DNA from: an uncultured Cohaesibacter sp. | GTDB lineage: Bacteria; Pseudomonadota; Alphaproteobacteria; Rhizobiales; Cohaesibacteraceae | Assembly: GCF_963666525.1 (NCBI RefSeq) | Contig: NZ_OY762905.1 | Location: 1,302,001-1,366,000 of the forward strand | Direction: 5' to 3' | Length of the DNA stretch: 64,000 bases | Shown: positions 24,373 through 33,683 of the stretch, piece after piece | How the letters are laid out: the number at the start of each line of letters is the position of its first letter | Position numbering within the stretch: the first letter of the stretch is position 1 | Notes under the pieces: model-generated | The model's input: the letters and a program-made list of their open reading frames with translations, nothing else | Database searches by the model: none | Told to the model about the DNA's origin: nothing | Translations under genes and position numbers: made by a program

Positions 24373-25496
24373 GCACTGAACCTTTCAGTCAGATCGGTAA
24401 CGGTTTCCAGATAGTCCCAGTCAATCGACACCCCGATGCCGGCCCCATGCTGCGGCACGGCCATCATGCCATCGCTGGCTTCCAGCGGTTCGTTGATGAT
24501 GTCGCGCTTGAAATAGCGGCTGGAAGAAGAGGTATCGCCCGGCTTGGTAAAATTGGGCAGACTGGCAAGATGGATGTTATGGGCGCGACCGATGCCGCTC
24601 TCCAGCATGCCGCCACACCAGACCGGTGCCCCGAAGGCTTCCGATATGTCATGAATGGCGCGGGATGCAGCATAGCCACCCACCCGGCCCACCTTGATGT
24701 TGATGACCCGTCCGGCCTCATTGGCCAGTGCCTTGCGGCAGTCGGCAGCGGTACGGATCGATTCATCAAGACAGATCGCCGTCTTGATCTCGCGCTGGAC
24801 GATGGCGTGATCGTGAATGTCGTCGACGGCCAGTGGCTGCTCGATATAGTCGAGATGGAAGTCATCCATGGCGCGCAGAATGGGAAGGTCGACAAGCCCG
24901 TAGGCCGTATTGGCGTCAACCGTCAGCTTGATGTCGGGGAAGTCCTTGCGGACGGCTTCCAGAAGCTTTAGGTCGTGGCCCTGCTTGACCTTGAGCTTGG
25001 TGCGCTTGTAACCGGCCTCCTGCGCCACGGCGATACGATCCAGTGTTTCCGGAATCGAGGCAATGCCGATGGAGACACCAACCGGCACCGCGTCGCGTAC
25101 ACCGCCAAGCGCCGATTTCAGCGGAATGTTCAGAGCCTTGCACCACAGATCCCAGAAGGCCAGCTCGACCACTGCCTTGCTCATCCGATGGCCGCGCCAT
25201 GGGGCCATCAACTGGGTGAGATCCGCAGGTGAGGCAAAGCGCTGACCGACGATCTGCGGCAGGATCAATTTGCTGAGGAAGGCCAGAGCCCCCGGGATGG
25301 TCTCTTCCAGATAATCCGGAAACGGATCCATCACCGCCTCGGCATAGCCTTCCAGCCCCTCGCCGCGCAGGATCAGCAGCGGGAAGACCTTGTCGGTCAT
25401 CGTCTGGTTGGAAACGACAAAGGGCGTGATGAGCGGCAGGCTGACCACGCGCAACTCGGCTGCCTCGATGCGCAGCCCTTCAAATACAGATGCCAT
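24369..25496 (-). CDS. N-acylamino-acid racemase / o-succinylbenzoate synthase-like enolase
   Basis: A 375-residue member of the muconate-lactonizing subgroup of the enolase superfamily. Catalytic residues are all present: the KxK pair K167/K169 in RTKLKVK, metal ligands D194 (TVDANTAY), E219 (IEQPL) and D244 (CLDES), and the second base K268 (INIKVGRVGG). No menaquinone gene is nearby, but a COG3375-type GNAT and an amino-acid ABC transporter are, which favours N-succinylamino-acid racemase over menC. The likely role is part of D- to L-amino-acid conversion in the cytoplasm. Confidence 0.85.
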   Translation of the reverse strand: MASVFEGLRIEAAELRVVSLPLITPFVVSNQTMTDKVFPLLILRGEGLEGYAEAVMDPFPDYLEETIPGALAFLSKLILPQIVGQRFASPADLTQLMAPWRGHRMSKAVVELAFWDLWCKALNIPLKSALGGVRDAVPVGVSIGIASIPETLDRIAVAQEAGYKRTKLKVKQGHDLKLLEAVRKDFPDIKLTVDANTAYGLVDLPILRAMDDFHLDYIEQPLAVDDIHDHAIVQREIKTAICLDESIRTAADCRKALANEAGRVINIKVGRVGGYAASRAIHDISEAFGAPVWCGGMLESGIGRAHNIHLASLPNFTKPGDTSSSSRYFKRDIINEPLEASDGMMAVPQHGAGIGVSIDWDYLETVTDLTERFSA

Positions 25497-25511
25497 ATCG
25501 ACTATGTGCCT

Positions 25512-26282
25512 CTATCGGATTTTGGAAATGAAGCGGGCAAAGGCCTCGCTGTCGGGATTGTCAAACAGCTTGTCCGTCGGCCCCCGCTCGGCCACCCGTC
25601 CCTCATGCAGGAACATGACCTCGGTGGAAACCTCGCGGGCAAAGTCCATCTCATGGGTCACGACGATCATCGTGCGCCCTTCGGCTGCCAGATCCTGCAT
25701 GACCTTGAGCACCTCGCCCACGAGCTCCGGATCGAGCGCCGACGTCGGTTCATCGAACAGGATGACATCCGGCTCCATGGCCAGCGCACGGGCAATGGCG
25801 ACGCGCTGCTGCTGACCGCCCGAAAGCTGGGATGGATACATGCTCATGCGGTCGGCAAGACCGACCCGCGCCAGCAGGGCCTCGGCCTGATCCTGAGCCT
25901 CCGCCTTGGAGCGACGCTTGACCTGTACCGGCCCTTCCATGACATTTTCCAGCACCGTGCGGTGGCTCCACAGGTTGAACTGCTGGAACACCATTCCCAG
26001 ATGCTGGCGGATCCGCTCGATCTGGCGCGGATCGCCCGGCCGGTCCTTGCGCACCACGATCTCCTCGCCATGCACGCTGACAGTGCCGGACGTGGGCACT
26101 TCCAGGAAATTGAGACAGCGCAGGAAGGTCGACTTGCCCGAGCCGGAAGCACCGAGGATGGAAATCACATCATGGTTGCGGGCTTCCAGCGAGATGCCCT
26201 TGAGCACTTCGGTAGGGCCAAAGCTCTTGTGAATGTCCTGTGCCTTGAGCACGATGTCGGGTGAAGAAGTTGGCTGCATCAC
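25512..26282 (-). CDS. Polar amino acid ABC transporter ATP-binding protein
   Basis: A 256-residue HisP/GlnQ-type ATPase: Walker A GASGSGKST, MVFQQFNLWSHRTVLENV, signature LSGGQQQRVAIARAL, Walker B VILFDEPTSALDPELVGEV and the H-loop VTHEM. The start overlaps the upstream permease by four bases. It powers the amino-acid importer encoded by the next three genes. Confidence 0.92.
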   Translation of the reverse strand: MMQPTSSPDIVLKAQDIHKSFGPTEVLKGISLEARNHDVISILGASGSGKSTFLRCLNFLEVPTSGTVSVHGEEIVVRKDRPGDPRQIERIRQHLGMVFQQFNLWSHRTVLENVMEGPVQVKRRSKAEAQDQAEALLARVGLADRMSMYPSQLSGGQQQRVAIARALAMEPDVILFDEPTSALDPELVGEVLKVMQDLAAEGRTMIVVTHEMDFAREVSTEVMFLHEGRVAERGPTDKLFDNPDSEAFARFISKIR

Positions 26283-26986
26283 AATGCTCCCTTCGGGGAT
26301 CGCCCCAGCATATGCCTTGACAGTCGCCGTTCAATGGTGCGCCAGACAAAGACGAAACAGGCTGTAATCGTGAGATAGAGAACCGCGGCCCAGAAATAGG
26401 CCGAGAAATCGAAGGTGCGCGAGAAGATGAGGCGCGTCTGCCCCATCAGGTCGAACACCGTGACCACGGAGGCCAGCGCCGATGCCTTCATCAGCAGGAT
26501 GACCTCGTTGCCAAGCGCGGGCCAGGCATTGCGGTAGGCATGCGGGAAGATCACCCGCCTGAGCACCTGCAAGCGCGACATGCCGATCGCCCGAGCCGCC
26601 TCGATCTCGCCGGGCGCAACCGACTGGATGCCGCCGCGCATGATCTCGGTCTGATAGGCACAGGAGTTGATGGCAAACACCAGCACCGCGCAATTGAACG
26701 GATCACGGAAGAAATGCCACAAGCCCAGCGACTGCAACTCGGGCCGGAACTGCCCCGAGCCATAGAAGACAAGGAACAGCTGCGCCAGAATCGGAGTGCC
26801 GCGGATGAACGAGATATAGAGCCGCACCGGAGCTTGCGCCAGCGCCGACCCGTGGGCACGGATCAGGGCAAGGAGCGGCGCAAAGATGGCAGCAACAACC
26901 GCCCCCATCCCGGTCAGCAGCAGTGTCGTACCGGCACCATCGATGATCTTGGGCCAATATTGGGTCAGAATTTCAATCAAGGCCAT
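26279..26986 (-). CDS. Amino acid ABC transporter permease (HisM/GlnP type)
   Basis: A 235-residue inner-membrane permease starting MALIEILTQYW; the open frame continues back to 27067 but that part overlaps the preceding permease gene. The conserved IRGTPILAQLFLVFYG and the EAA motif EIEAARAIGMSRLQVLRRVIFP are typical of polar amino acid permeases. It pairs with the adjacent permease as a heterodimer. Confidence 0.92.
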   Translation of the reverse strand: MALIEILTQYWPKIIDGAGTTLLLTGMGAVVAAIFAPLLALIRAHGSALAQAPVRLYISFIRGTPILAQLFLVFYGSGQFRPELQSLGLWHFFRDPFNCAVLVFAINSCAYQTEIMRGGIQSVAPGEIEAARAIGMSRLQVLRRVIFPHAYRNAWPALGNEVILLMKASALASVVTVFDLMGQTRLIFSRTFDFSAYFWAAVLYLTITACFVFVWRTIERRLSRHMLGRSPKGAL

Positions 26987-26988
26987 GG

Positions 26989-27696
26989 CTATACGCTCCT
27001 CACCCCGCGGTTGGCCCGCTTCTCCATCTGTTCCAGAACCAGCTCGGACAACAGGCAGAACACCCAATAGAGCAGGCAGGCAACCAGATAGAAGGTGAAG
27101 GGCTGTTTGGTCACGCCGACCGCCACCTTGCTGGCGCGCATCAGGTCATCGAGTGCAATGACCGACACCAGCGCAGTGTCCTTGAGCAGGTTGAGCCAGA
27201 GATTGCCAAGCCCCGGCAGGGCAAACCGCCACAGCAAAGGCAACTTGATACGCCAGAAGATCTGGCGGGGCGTCATGCCGATCGCCTGTCCGGCCATGAT
27301 TTCCCCTTTTGGAATGGCCAGAAAGGCACCACGCAGCACCTCTGCGGCAAAAGCCGCAAACACCATCGACAGCGCCACCACACCGGCGGCAAAGGGCGAC
27401 AGTTCCACCCGACCGAAATCGGGAAAAAGCGAGGTCACAACATGGTTCAGCAGAAGGCCAAAGCCGTTATAGACAATGAAAAGCGTCAGAATTTCGGGTA
27501 GCCCGCGCATCAGGGTGGTGTAACCCACCCCGATGGCACGCCCGATCCGGCTTTGCGATAGCGAACATCCCGCTACCGCAAATCCGAGGAGCAGCCCCAC
27601 TGGCAGGGTCGTAACTGCAAGGCACAGCGTGACCCACAAGCCAGAGAGGATCTCGTCGCCCCAGCCAAGGGGCCCGTAGGAGAACAACTCGAGCAT
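26989..27696 (-). CDS. Amino acid ABC transporter permease (HisQ type)
   Basis: A 235-residue permease. The N-terminal LSGLWVTLCLAVTTLPVGLLLGF, MRGLPEILTLFIVYNGFG and the EAA loop KGEIMAGQAIGMTPRQIFWRIKLP mark the HisMQ family. It is separated by two bases from the second permease and lies 30 bases after the binding-protein gene. Confidence 0.92.
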   Translation of the reverse strand: MLELFSYGPLGWGDEILSGLWVTLCLAVTTLPVGLLLGFAVAGCSLSQSRIGRAIGVGYTTLMRGLPEILTLFIVYNGFGLLLNHVVTSLFPDFGRVELSPFAAGVVALSMVFAAFAAEVLRGAFLAIPKGEIMAGQAIGMTPRQIFWRIKLPLLWRFALPGLGNLWLNLLKDTALVSVIALDDLMRASKVAVGVTKQPFTFYLVACLLYWVFCLLSELVLEQMEKRANRGVRSV

Positions 27697-27726
27697 GAAA
27701 ATGTCACCTTTGACCGGGGCAAACGG

Positions 27727-28503
27727 TTATTTCATCGTGTAGATATCGATCGTGAAATATTTGTCGTTGATTGCCTTGTAGGTGCCATCGGCGCGGATTT
27801 CGGCCAGAGCCTTGTTGAGACGTGCCTGAAGATCGGTGTCTTCCTTGCGCAGGGCGATACCGACGCCATCGCCGACGAATTCCGGATCGGTGATCGGTTC
27901 GCCAGCAATCTTGCAGCATTTGCCATCTTCGGTTTTTTCAACGAAGTCAAGAAGCGGCAGCATGTCGCCGACCATCACGTCGATACGGCCGGAGGCCATG
28001 TCGAGGTTGGCTTCGTCCTGTGTCGGATAGAGGCGGATATCGGCGTCCGGATACATGGCCAGCGCATAGTCAGCCTGGGTGGTACCGGACTGGGCGCCGA
28101 TTGCCATGCCCTTGAGGGCGTCATTGGTGAATTCTGTGATGCCGGACTCCTTGGCCACAACATGGGTCATGGCAGCCTTGTAGTAGGGGTCCGTGAAATT
28201 GACCTGCTTCTTGCGCTCGTTGGTGATGAACATCGAGGCGATGATGAAGTCATACTTGTCAGCCAAAAGGCCCGGAATGATACCGTCCCAATCCTGTGCC
28301 ACGACTTCGCATTCGGCACCGATGCGCTTGCAGAGTTCAAGCCCGATATCAATATCGAAGCCCTCGATCTTGCCCTCGGAGGTGACATAGTTGAACGGAG
28401 GATAAGCGCCCTCCGTGCCAAGCCGCAGTTTTTCAGCATAAGCGCTCGTGGCGAGACCGGCGAACAGCACGGCTGCGCCAATAATCTTTGCAAGTTTCTT
28501 CAT
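27727..28503 (-). CDS. Amino acid ABC transporter substrate-binding protein
   Basis: A 258-residue periplasmic protein. The signal peptide is about residues 1-23 (AKIIGAAVLFAGLATSAYA). The mature start LRLGTEGAYPPFNYVTSEGKIEGFDIDIGLELCKRIGAEC is the classic lysine/arginine/ornithine/octopine-binding family pattern. SGTTQADYA and the ending LNKALAEIRADGTYKAINDKYF follow. Exact ligand unknown; operon partners suggest amino acids that include D-forms. Confidence 0.92.
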   Translation of the reverse strand: MKKLAKIIGAAVLFAGLATSAYAEKLRLGTEGAYPPFNYVTSEGKIEGFDIDIGLELCKRIGAECEVVAQDWDGIIPGLLADKYDFIIASMFITNERKKQVNFTDPYYKAAMTHVVAKESGITEFTNDALKGMAIGAQSGTTQADYALAMYPDADIRLYPTQDEANLDMASGRIDVMVGDMLPLLDFVEKTEDGKCCKIAGEPITDPEFVGDGVGIALRKEDTDLQARLNKALAEIRADGTYKAINDKYFTIDIYTMK

Positions 28504-28577
28504 TGTGTTCCCTTTGGTGTTGGTTGGTAATTGCTAATGGTCTTGGTTTGGAAGTGATTTTATCGTTGGATCTTGCT

Positions 28578-29462
28578 CTATTCGGATACGGACGTAAGCG
28601 GATTGCCGACATGGCCGGTAAAGGCACCATAGAGGCGGGCGACCTGATTGAGCCGCGCCTCGGCACCCTCGCCAAGCGACAGGAAAATATCGTTGATCAG
28701 CAGGTTGCTGAGAATGGCCATATGTGCCGTGGAATCCCAGAACTGGTTGAATTGCGTGGCGACCATGAACAGTTCGTCAGCAAACTCCTTGCCCCAGTCG
28801 CAGAAATGGTCGGTAACAAGAGTGACCGGGATTCCTGCCTTGCGCGCCTCGCGCGCCAGCACCAGCGCCTGGCGGGAATAGCGCCGCGCCTCGAAGATCA
28901 CCAGACAGCAATCCCCCTGCTCGGTCAGAACTTCAGAGAAATTGCCCGCAGCAAGATCAATGAGATGCACCCCGGTCCGGACATATTGCATCTGGCTGGC
29001 AAAATAATGCCCCAGACCGCGCTCGGTCTGGAAACCGGTCACGAAGACCTTCGGAGATGTTGCAAGGCGGGCAACGACCCGCTCCCATTCTTCCGTCTGC
29101 GCCAGTTCATAGACCCCGACCAGCCCGGACATCTCTGCCTCCAGCCCCTGCCGCAACCGCTCGTCGCGCTGGCTGTCGGCACTGCGCAAGGCATCGAGCC
29201 GGTCCTTGATCAACCACGGTTGATCGCCCATGTCGTCTTTGAGGTGCTCCTTGAGATCCTTGAAATTGGCATAACCGATGGCCCGGCAGAACCGACCGAC
29301 GCTGGCTTCACTCACCTGCACCTTCTCGGCCAGGGTCGCTGCCGTTTCAAACGGCAGGTCCTTGAAGCGCGCCAGCATGAAACTCGCAATGGCACAATGC
29401 GAGCGGGAGCCGGACTTCGTCGCTTCTGAAAGGCGATCATGCAGGGAAAGAGGAACGGTCAT
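28578..29462 (-). CDS. MurR/RpiR family transcriptional regulator
   Basis: A 294-residue regulator. The HTH_6 domain includes LAEKVQVSEASVGRFCRAIGYANFKDLKEHL (about 43-75) and the SIS domain follows from about residue 130 (VFVTGFQTERGLGHYFA). RpiR SIS domains bind sugar phosphates or other small ligands. It is codirectional with and 74 bases upstream of the amino-acid binding-protein gene, so it probably controls this operon. An AT-rich stretch of about 270 bases before it holds its promoter. Confidence 0.88.
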   Translation of the reverse strand: MTVPLSLHDRLSEATKSGSRSHCAIASFMLARFKDLPFETAATLAEKVQVSEASVGRFCRAIGYANFKDLKEHLKDDMGDQPWLIKDRLDALRSADSQRDERLRQGLEAEMSGLVGVYELAQTEEWERVVARLATSPKVFVTGFQTERGLGHYFASQMQYVRTGVHLIDLAAGNFSEVLTEQGDCCLVIFEARRYSRQALVLAREARKAGIPVTLVTDHFCDWGKEFADELFMVATQFNQFWDSTAHMAILSNLLINDIFLSLGEGAEARLNQVARLYGAFTGHVGNPLTSVSE

Positions 29463-29734
29463 GCAAGTCTCTCAAGTATCAATATGACAGTTTTCTATCA
29501 AAATGAATTATGTGTCAATAAACTTGCAAATTTCATTCCGGCATTGCTCGCATGCGTATTGTGCAAGGCGCACAAAGGCAGGGCCTGGCGCTGTGATGCC
29601 GGGCCCTGCCCCAATGGAATTGCACAGAATGGATAGATGTCGGTCCCAACGCTTTATAAAAAAGCGCGGCCAATGCCAATTGCCAGCAGAATCAGGTGCG
29701 TCCAACTGCTCCGAACGCCCTCAAGCCCTATGTC

Positions 29735-30589
29735 CTAGAGCTTGGCGATCTCGAGATTGATCCCGCGCAGGCGGATCTTTTCGATGGCCTCATCACTGAG
29801 CCCCTCATCGGTAATGATGGTATCGAAGGTTTCAATCGGCACCGTGCGATAAAGGGCACGATCGAAAAAGCGGCTGCTGTCGAGCATAAGGACCGTGCGC
29901 TCCGCAGCCTCGATCATGGCCCGCTTCATCAGCATGACATCCAGCAGAGTCTCGGACGCGCATTCCATGTCGAGCGCCTGAGCCGACATGAAGAAGCAGT
30001 CACAGCGGATATCGACCAGGAAGTCGAGTCCCGGCTGGCCCAGCAGGCCATAGGACCCGAAGCGGCAGGAACCGCCAGGAACAATCAATTTGATATGCTC
30101 CTTGTAGGTCAGGGTCGTGGCCACATAGAGGTCGTTGGTGATGACCGTCAGGGGGATGGTATTGGCTGCAAGTTCCTCTGCCAGCATGTGGGCAATCACG
30201 GCACCGGAATCGATGATGATGCTCTGCTTGGGCTCGATCATCTGCAACGTATGCCGCACGATGGAGCTTTTCTCCTCGACCGCCGTGCGGCGGGCAAGGT
30301 CGGTCGAGGGTTCGAAATTGGTCCGGGACCGAATGCGCACGGCGCCCCCGTGGGTGCGGCGGACGATGCCTTCAGCGGCGAGCGAGTCGAGATCCCGTCT
30401 CACGGTCGAGACGGAAATGTTGAACATCCGTGCCAACTCCTGATTCGTGCCGGAGACATTGGTTTGAAACCACTGAATCAGTTGTTGTCGTCGCTCAGCA
30501 GGCAACAGCTCTTCTGCAGGGGATACAGGTGTTTCGACCAAGGTGAACTCCAGTTGTTTCAGGTCTGCCAGGGGAGCAGTGCGTGCCAT
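29735..30589 (-). CDS. DeoR/GlpR family transcriptional regulator
   Basis: A 284-residue DeoR regulator. The HTH is ERRQQLIQWFQTNVSGTNQELARMFNISVSTVRRDLDSLAAEGIVRRTHGGA, the strict DeoR signature. The C-terminal DeoRC sensor domain contains IIIDSGAVIAHMLAEEL and ITNDLYVATTL. ATG 30589 is chosen over TTG 30640. It lies 95 bases downstream of the TRAP large permease in the same direction, so it probably regulates the TRAP operon or the cluster beyond. Its ligand is unknown. Confidence 0.88.
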   Translation of the reverse strand: MARTAPLADLKQLEFTLVETPVSPAEELLPAERRQQLIQWFQTNVSGTNQELARMFNISVSTVRRDLDSLAAEGIVRRTHGGAVRIRSRTNFEPSTDLARRTAVEEKSSIVRHTLQMIEPKQSIIIDSGAVIAHMLAEELAANTIPLTVITNDLYVATTLTYKEHIKLIVPGGSCRFGSYGLLGQPGLDFLVDIRCDCFFMSAQALDMECASETLLDVMLMKRAMIEAAERTVLMLDSSRFFDRALYRTVPIETFDTIITDEGLSDEAIEKIRLRGINLEIAKL

Positions 30590-30684
30590 CCGATCAGACA
30601 CGGCACAACAACCCTGACTTGAACCTATACCGAAAACCAAGAACGGGGGAATGGATGATTATACAAAATCCAGACCAAATCCGA

Positions 30685-31989
30685 CTATAATGCTGATGGC
30701 AGCCACAGAACAATTTGCGGGAACGCTGCCAGAAGCGCAGTACCAAGGCACAGCAAAAGGAAGAAGGGGGCGGCCGCCAGAATGGTGGCTCCCAGACTTC
30801 GCTCGGTCAGGGCCTGGAGAATATAGAGGTTGAGACCGATCGGCGGCGTGATGGTGCTCATCTCGATCATGATCACCAGATAGATGCCGAACCAGAGAGG
30901 CTCATAACCGGCCTGAATGATCAGCGGCACCGCAATCGGAACCGTCATCACGGTCATCGACGTCCCGTCAAGGAACATGCCGAGCACGATATAGAGCGCA
31001 GCAAGGATCAGCAGGACACCATAAGGCGGCAGGTTCAGACCGGCAATCATTTCCGTGATCATGGTCGGCAGGTGCATATAGGCGATGGCCGCCGACAGGA
31101 AGGCCGAAGAGGCGATCAGCATGCAGATCATGGAGGAAATACGCAGGGTGTTCATCAGGCTTTCGACGATCAGCTTGACACTGAACTGACCGGTGGCAAT
31201 GGTAATCACGATGGCACAGAAAACACCGACGGCTGCCGCCTCGGATGGCGTCGCCAGACCCGAGTAGATAGACCCGAGCACGACGAACATCAGCGCCCCG
31301 ATCGGTACCAGTTCCCCAAGCCCTCTGAAGATAGCACGGGCAGAGACTTCTCCCTCATATTTGGGCGCCATATGCGGAAAGGCCATCGACATGATGGCGA
31401 TATATCCCGAGTAGAGCGCCGCCATCATGATCCCGGGCAGAATGCCGGCAATGAACAGCTTGGCAATGGAAACCTCCGCCAGCACGCCATAGATGATCAT
31501 CGCAATCGATGGCGGGATCAGCAGCCCGAAGCTGCCAGCTCCAGCCAGCGAACCGGCGGCCAGCGACATGCTGTAATCACGCTTCTTCAGCTCCGGCACG
31601 GTGATCTTGCCGACCGTTGCGGTGGTGGCCGTCGAGGAACCGGAGATCGCGGCAAACAGAGTACAGCCAAACACGTTGGTGTGCAGGAGGCCGCCCGGAA
31701 TCTTGGCTACCAGTGGCGCAAGACCGCGGAACAGACGCTCGGAAATGTCGGTCCGGAAAATGATGTCGCCCATCCAGATGAAAATGGGAATGGCGGCCAG
31801 CTCCCAGGACACGGCGGAAGACGAGATGACTTTCGTGGCAATCGCTCCGATGCGAACCCAGGGAAAATCGAGAATGAGCCACATGGCGCCAGCACCTGAC
31901 AGCAGGAGACCGGCAAAGATCCAGGTTCCGGCGCCGAGAAACAGGGCCAGAAGCGCCAAAAGCAGAACTGAAGCAAGAGCAACAGACAT
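30685..31989 (-). CDS. dctM: TRAP transporter large permease (DctM)
   Basis: A 434-residue membrane protein with about 12 helices, the ion-coupled channel of a TRAP importer. Family segments are ISGSSTATTATVGKITVPELKKRDYSMSLAAGSLAGAGSFGLLIPPSIAMIIYG and GMFLDGTSMTVMTVPIAVPLI. It works with the DctQ and DctP proteins encoded just upstream. Confidence 0.92.
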   Translation of the reverse strand: MSVALASVLLLALLALFLGAGTWIFAGLLLSGAGAMWLILDFPWVRIGAIATKVISSSAVSWELAAIPIFIWMGDIIFRTDISERLFRGLAPLVAKIPGGLLHTNVFGCTLFAAISGSSTATTATVGKITVPELKKRDYSMSLAAGSLAGAGSFGLLIPPSIAMIIYGVLAEVSIAKLFIAGILPGIMMAALYSGYIAIMSMAFPHMAPKYEGEVSARAIFRGLGELVPIGALMFVVLGSIYSGLATPSEAAAVGVFCAIVITIATGQFSVKLIVESLMNTLRISSMICMLIASSAFLSAAIAYMHLPTMITEMIAGLNLPPYGVLLILAALYIVLGMFLDGTSMTVMTVPIAVPLIIQAGYEPLWFGIYLVIMIEMSTITPPIGLNLYILQALTERSLGATILAAAPFFLLLCLGTALLAAFPQIVLWLPSAL

Positions 31990-32008
31990 TATTTTACCCT
32001 TTCACCAC

Positions 32009-32611
32009 TCAGATTTTGAGCGACCGCTCGGATGTGTGCCCTACCGCAAACAGACGCAGCAGCCTCACGAGCACCTGCAAGGCAAGCAGGCCCAGACCGA
32101 TGAGGAAAAAGCTTTCCGGAATCCAGAGCGGGATCTTGATATAGTGCTGGCCGACCGTGCCACGCGCCCAGTATTTGAAGACGGTGTTCCACTGGTATTG
32201 AACCAGAAACAGCAGGATGGCTTCAGTCGCAACCAGACAGAACACTTCGGCAATCCACTTGCCGAGAGACGGCATCACACTGGTCAGCGCGGTCACCCGG
32301 ATCATGGCACCATGTTCCAGTGCCCAGGCCGCTGCCAGAAAGGTCGTTGCCGCCACCCCGTATCCGACCAGCGTGTCAGCCATGAAGGTCGAAAGCGAGA
32401 AAAAGCGCAGACAGATCTCAACAATGATCAGCAGCGTCATCAAGGCAATGAGAACGGCAGAGATCACAGCGCAGAGCAGATTGAGCGCGCTCGAAATCCG
32501 GCTGATGAAAGTCAGCCATGCCGGATCATCGGGATGAGAGGGAAATTTGAACGGAGACTCTTCGGAAGCAACCTCATCTTCCGATGAACCAAACCCAGTT
32601 TTCGTTGACAT
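32009..32611 (-). CDS. dctQ: TRAP transporter small permease (DctQ)
   Basis: A 200-residue protein with four hydrophobic helices (for example LLCAVISAVLIALMTLLIIVEICLRFF and SFFLIGLGLLALQVLVRLL). The ELALEHGAM-like signature appears as AWALEHGAMIRVTAL. It links the binding protein to the large permease. It lies 19 bases before dctM and after an intergenic terminator. Confidence 0.88.
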   Translation of the reverse strand: MSTKTGFGSSEDEVASEESPFKFPSHPDDPAWLTFISRISSALNLLCAVISAVLIALMTLLIIVEICLRFFSLSTFMADTLVGYGVAATTFLAAAWALEHGAMIRVTALTSVMPSLGKWIAEVFCLVATEAILLFLVQYQWNTVFKYWARGTVGQHYIKIPLWIPESFFLIGLGLLALQVLVRLLRLFAVGHTSERSLKI

Positions 32612-32624
32612 AGAGTCGTGACCT

Positions 32625-32663
32625 TAAAAAAGTCCGGCACCTGAAATCGATCAGGTACCGGAC
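32625..32663 (-). terminator. Terminator between the TRAP binding protein and small permease genes
   Basis: On the minus strand GTCCGGTACCTG and CAGGTGCCGGAC pair almost perfectly and are followed by TTTTTT. It lies immediately after the dctP stop and before dctQ. Partial readthrough would give more binding protein than permease. Confidence 0.75.
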
Positions 32664-32669
32664 ATCCTG

Positions 32670-33683
32670 TTAGCTAGATTTCTGTGCTTCGAAGGCCTTG
32701 AGAACCGTCTCGCCTTTTTCTCCAGCCTGGGCAAGCCACTCGTCACGCACTTTCTTGCCCGCATCCTGAAGCAGTTTGAAGACTTCATCCGGCACATCAT
32801 CGTCATGGGTGATGGTCATGCCATGTTCACTCATGACCTTGTAGGATTTCTCGATGGACTCAACGACGATCTTCCATGCATAGGCGTCGCAGGCATCGCA
32901 GATGTCCATGATGGCGGCCTGCACGTCGGCTGGCAGGGCATCGAAAGCCGGCTTGTTGACGTGGCAGACGAACAGGCCCATGGCATAGTTGATCTCGGTG
33001 AAGTCGGAGACATAGTCCCAGATGGAAAGCTGCATGCCACCATCGGCAGAGGTCAGCACGGCGTCGATACCGCCGGTCGACAACTGCGGAATGAGGTCGC
33101 CCCATGCGATCTGCAGCGGAGACGCACCGGCGTTCACCAGTGTCTGGGTGCCGTTGACGTCATAGGTGCGGATACGCAGGCCCTTGATGGCATCGACGGA
33201 AGTGATCGGCATCTTGGCATGAATGCCCGACGGAGCGTTTGGCATCGCCCAAAGCAGCTTCATGTCGTGATCATCAAAGATCTTGGAATATTCAGGTTTC
33301 GCGGTCTTCCAGAGCAGCATGGCTTCCTCAGGGGAACGAGCCATGAAAGGAAGGGACGTCAGGTTGAACAGCGGGTCGATCCCGCCCAACTGGGTCATCA
33401 GAGTAATGGCGATCTGGACGGCACCGTCTTCAACAGCGTCGAAATGATCAGCAGACTTGTAACCAAGGGCCCCGCCACCCTGATAGGTGATCTGCAGGGC
33501 ATCGCCAACTTTCTTCTTCAGTTCATCGATAAAGAATTTACAGGCCTGACCGGTCAGAGACTGACTGCCATATTCGTCAGCCAGATCCCATTTCACGCCA
33601 GCAGAAAAGGCGGGGGTGCCAACCAGTGTGGCAGCACCAAGAATGGTTGAATATTTAAGAAGGTCGCGTCTTGAAATCGTCAT
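32670..33683 (-). CDS. dctP: TRAP transporter substrate-binding protein (DctP)
   Basis: A 337-residue periplasmic protein. The N-terminus SRRDLLKYSTILGAATLVG has a twin-arginine-type signal (RRDLL plus hydrophobic core, cleavage near PAFSA). The DctP fold is supported by GGALGYKSADHFDAVEDGAVQ, IKGLRIRTYDVNGTQTLVNAGASP and QIAWGDLIPQLSTGGIDAVLTS. ATG 33683 is the family start; the frame extends to 33731. It probably imports a carboxylate; the substrate is unknown. Confidence 0.9.
   Translation of the reverse strand: MTISRRDLLKYSTILGAATLVGTPAFSAGVKWDLADEYGSQSLTGQACKFFIDELKKKVGDALQITYQGGGALGYKSADHFDAVEDGAVQIAITLMTQLGGIDPLFNLTSLPFMARSPEEAMLLWKTAKPEYSKIFDDHDMKLLWAMPNAPSGIHAKMPITSVDAIKGLRIRTYDVNGTQTLVNAGASPLQIAWGDLIPQLSTGGIDAVLTSADGGMQLSIWDYVSDFTEINYAMGLFVCHVNKPAFDALPADVQAAIMDICDACDAYAWKIVVESIEKSYKVMSEHGMTITHDDDVPDEVFKLLQDAGKKVRDEWLAQAGEKGETVLKAFEAQKSS

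Noticed and set aside
24369..25496. menC (menaquinone biosynthesis)
   Set aside because: No other men gene in the window and the pairing with a COG3375 GNAT favours an N-acylamino-acid racemase.
30715..31899. 394-codon plus-strand frame
   Set aside because: Antisense of dctM; charged Arg/His-rich translation typical of a shadow.
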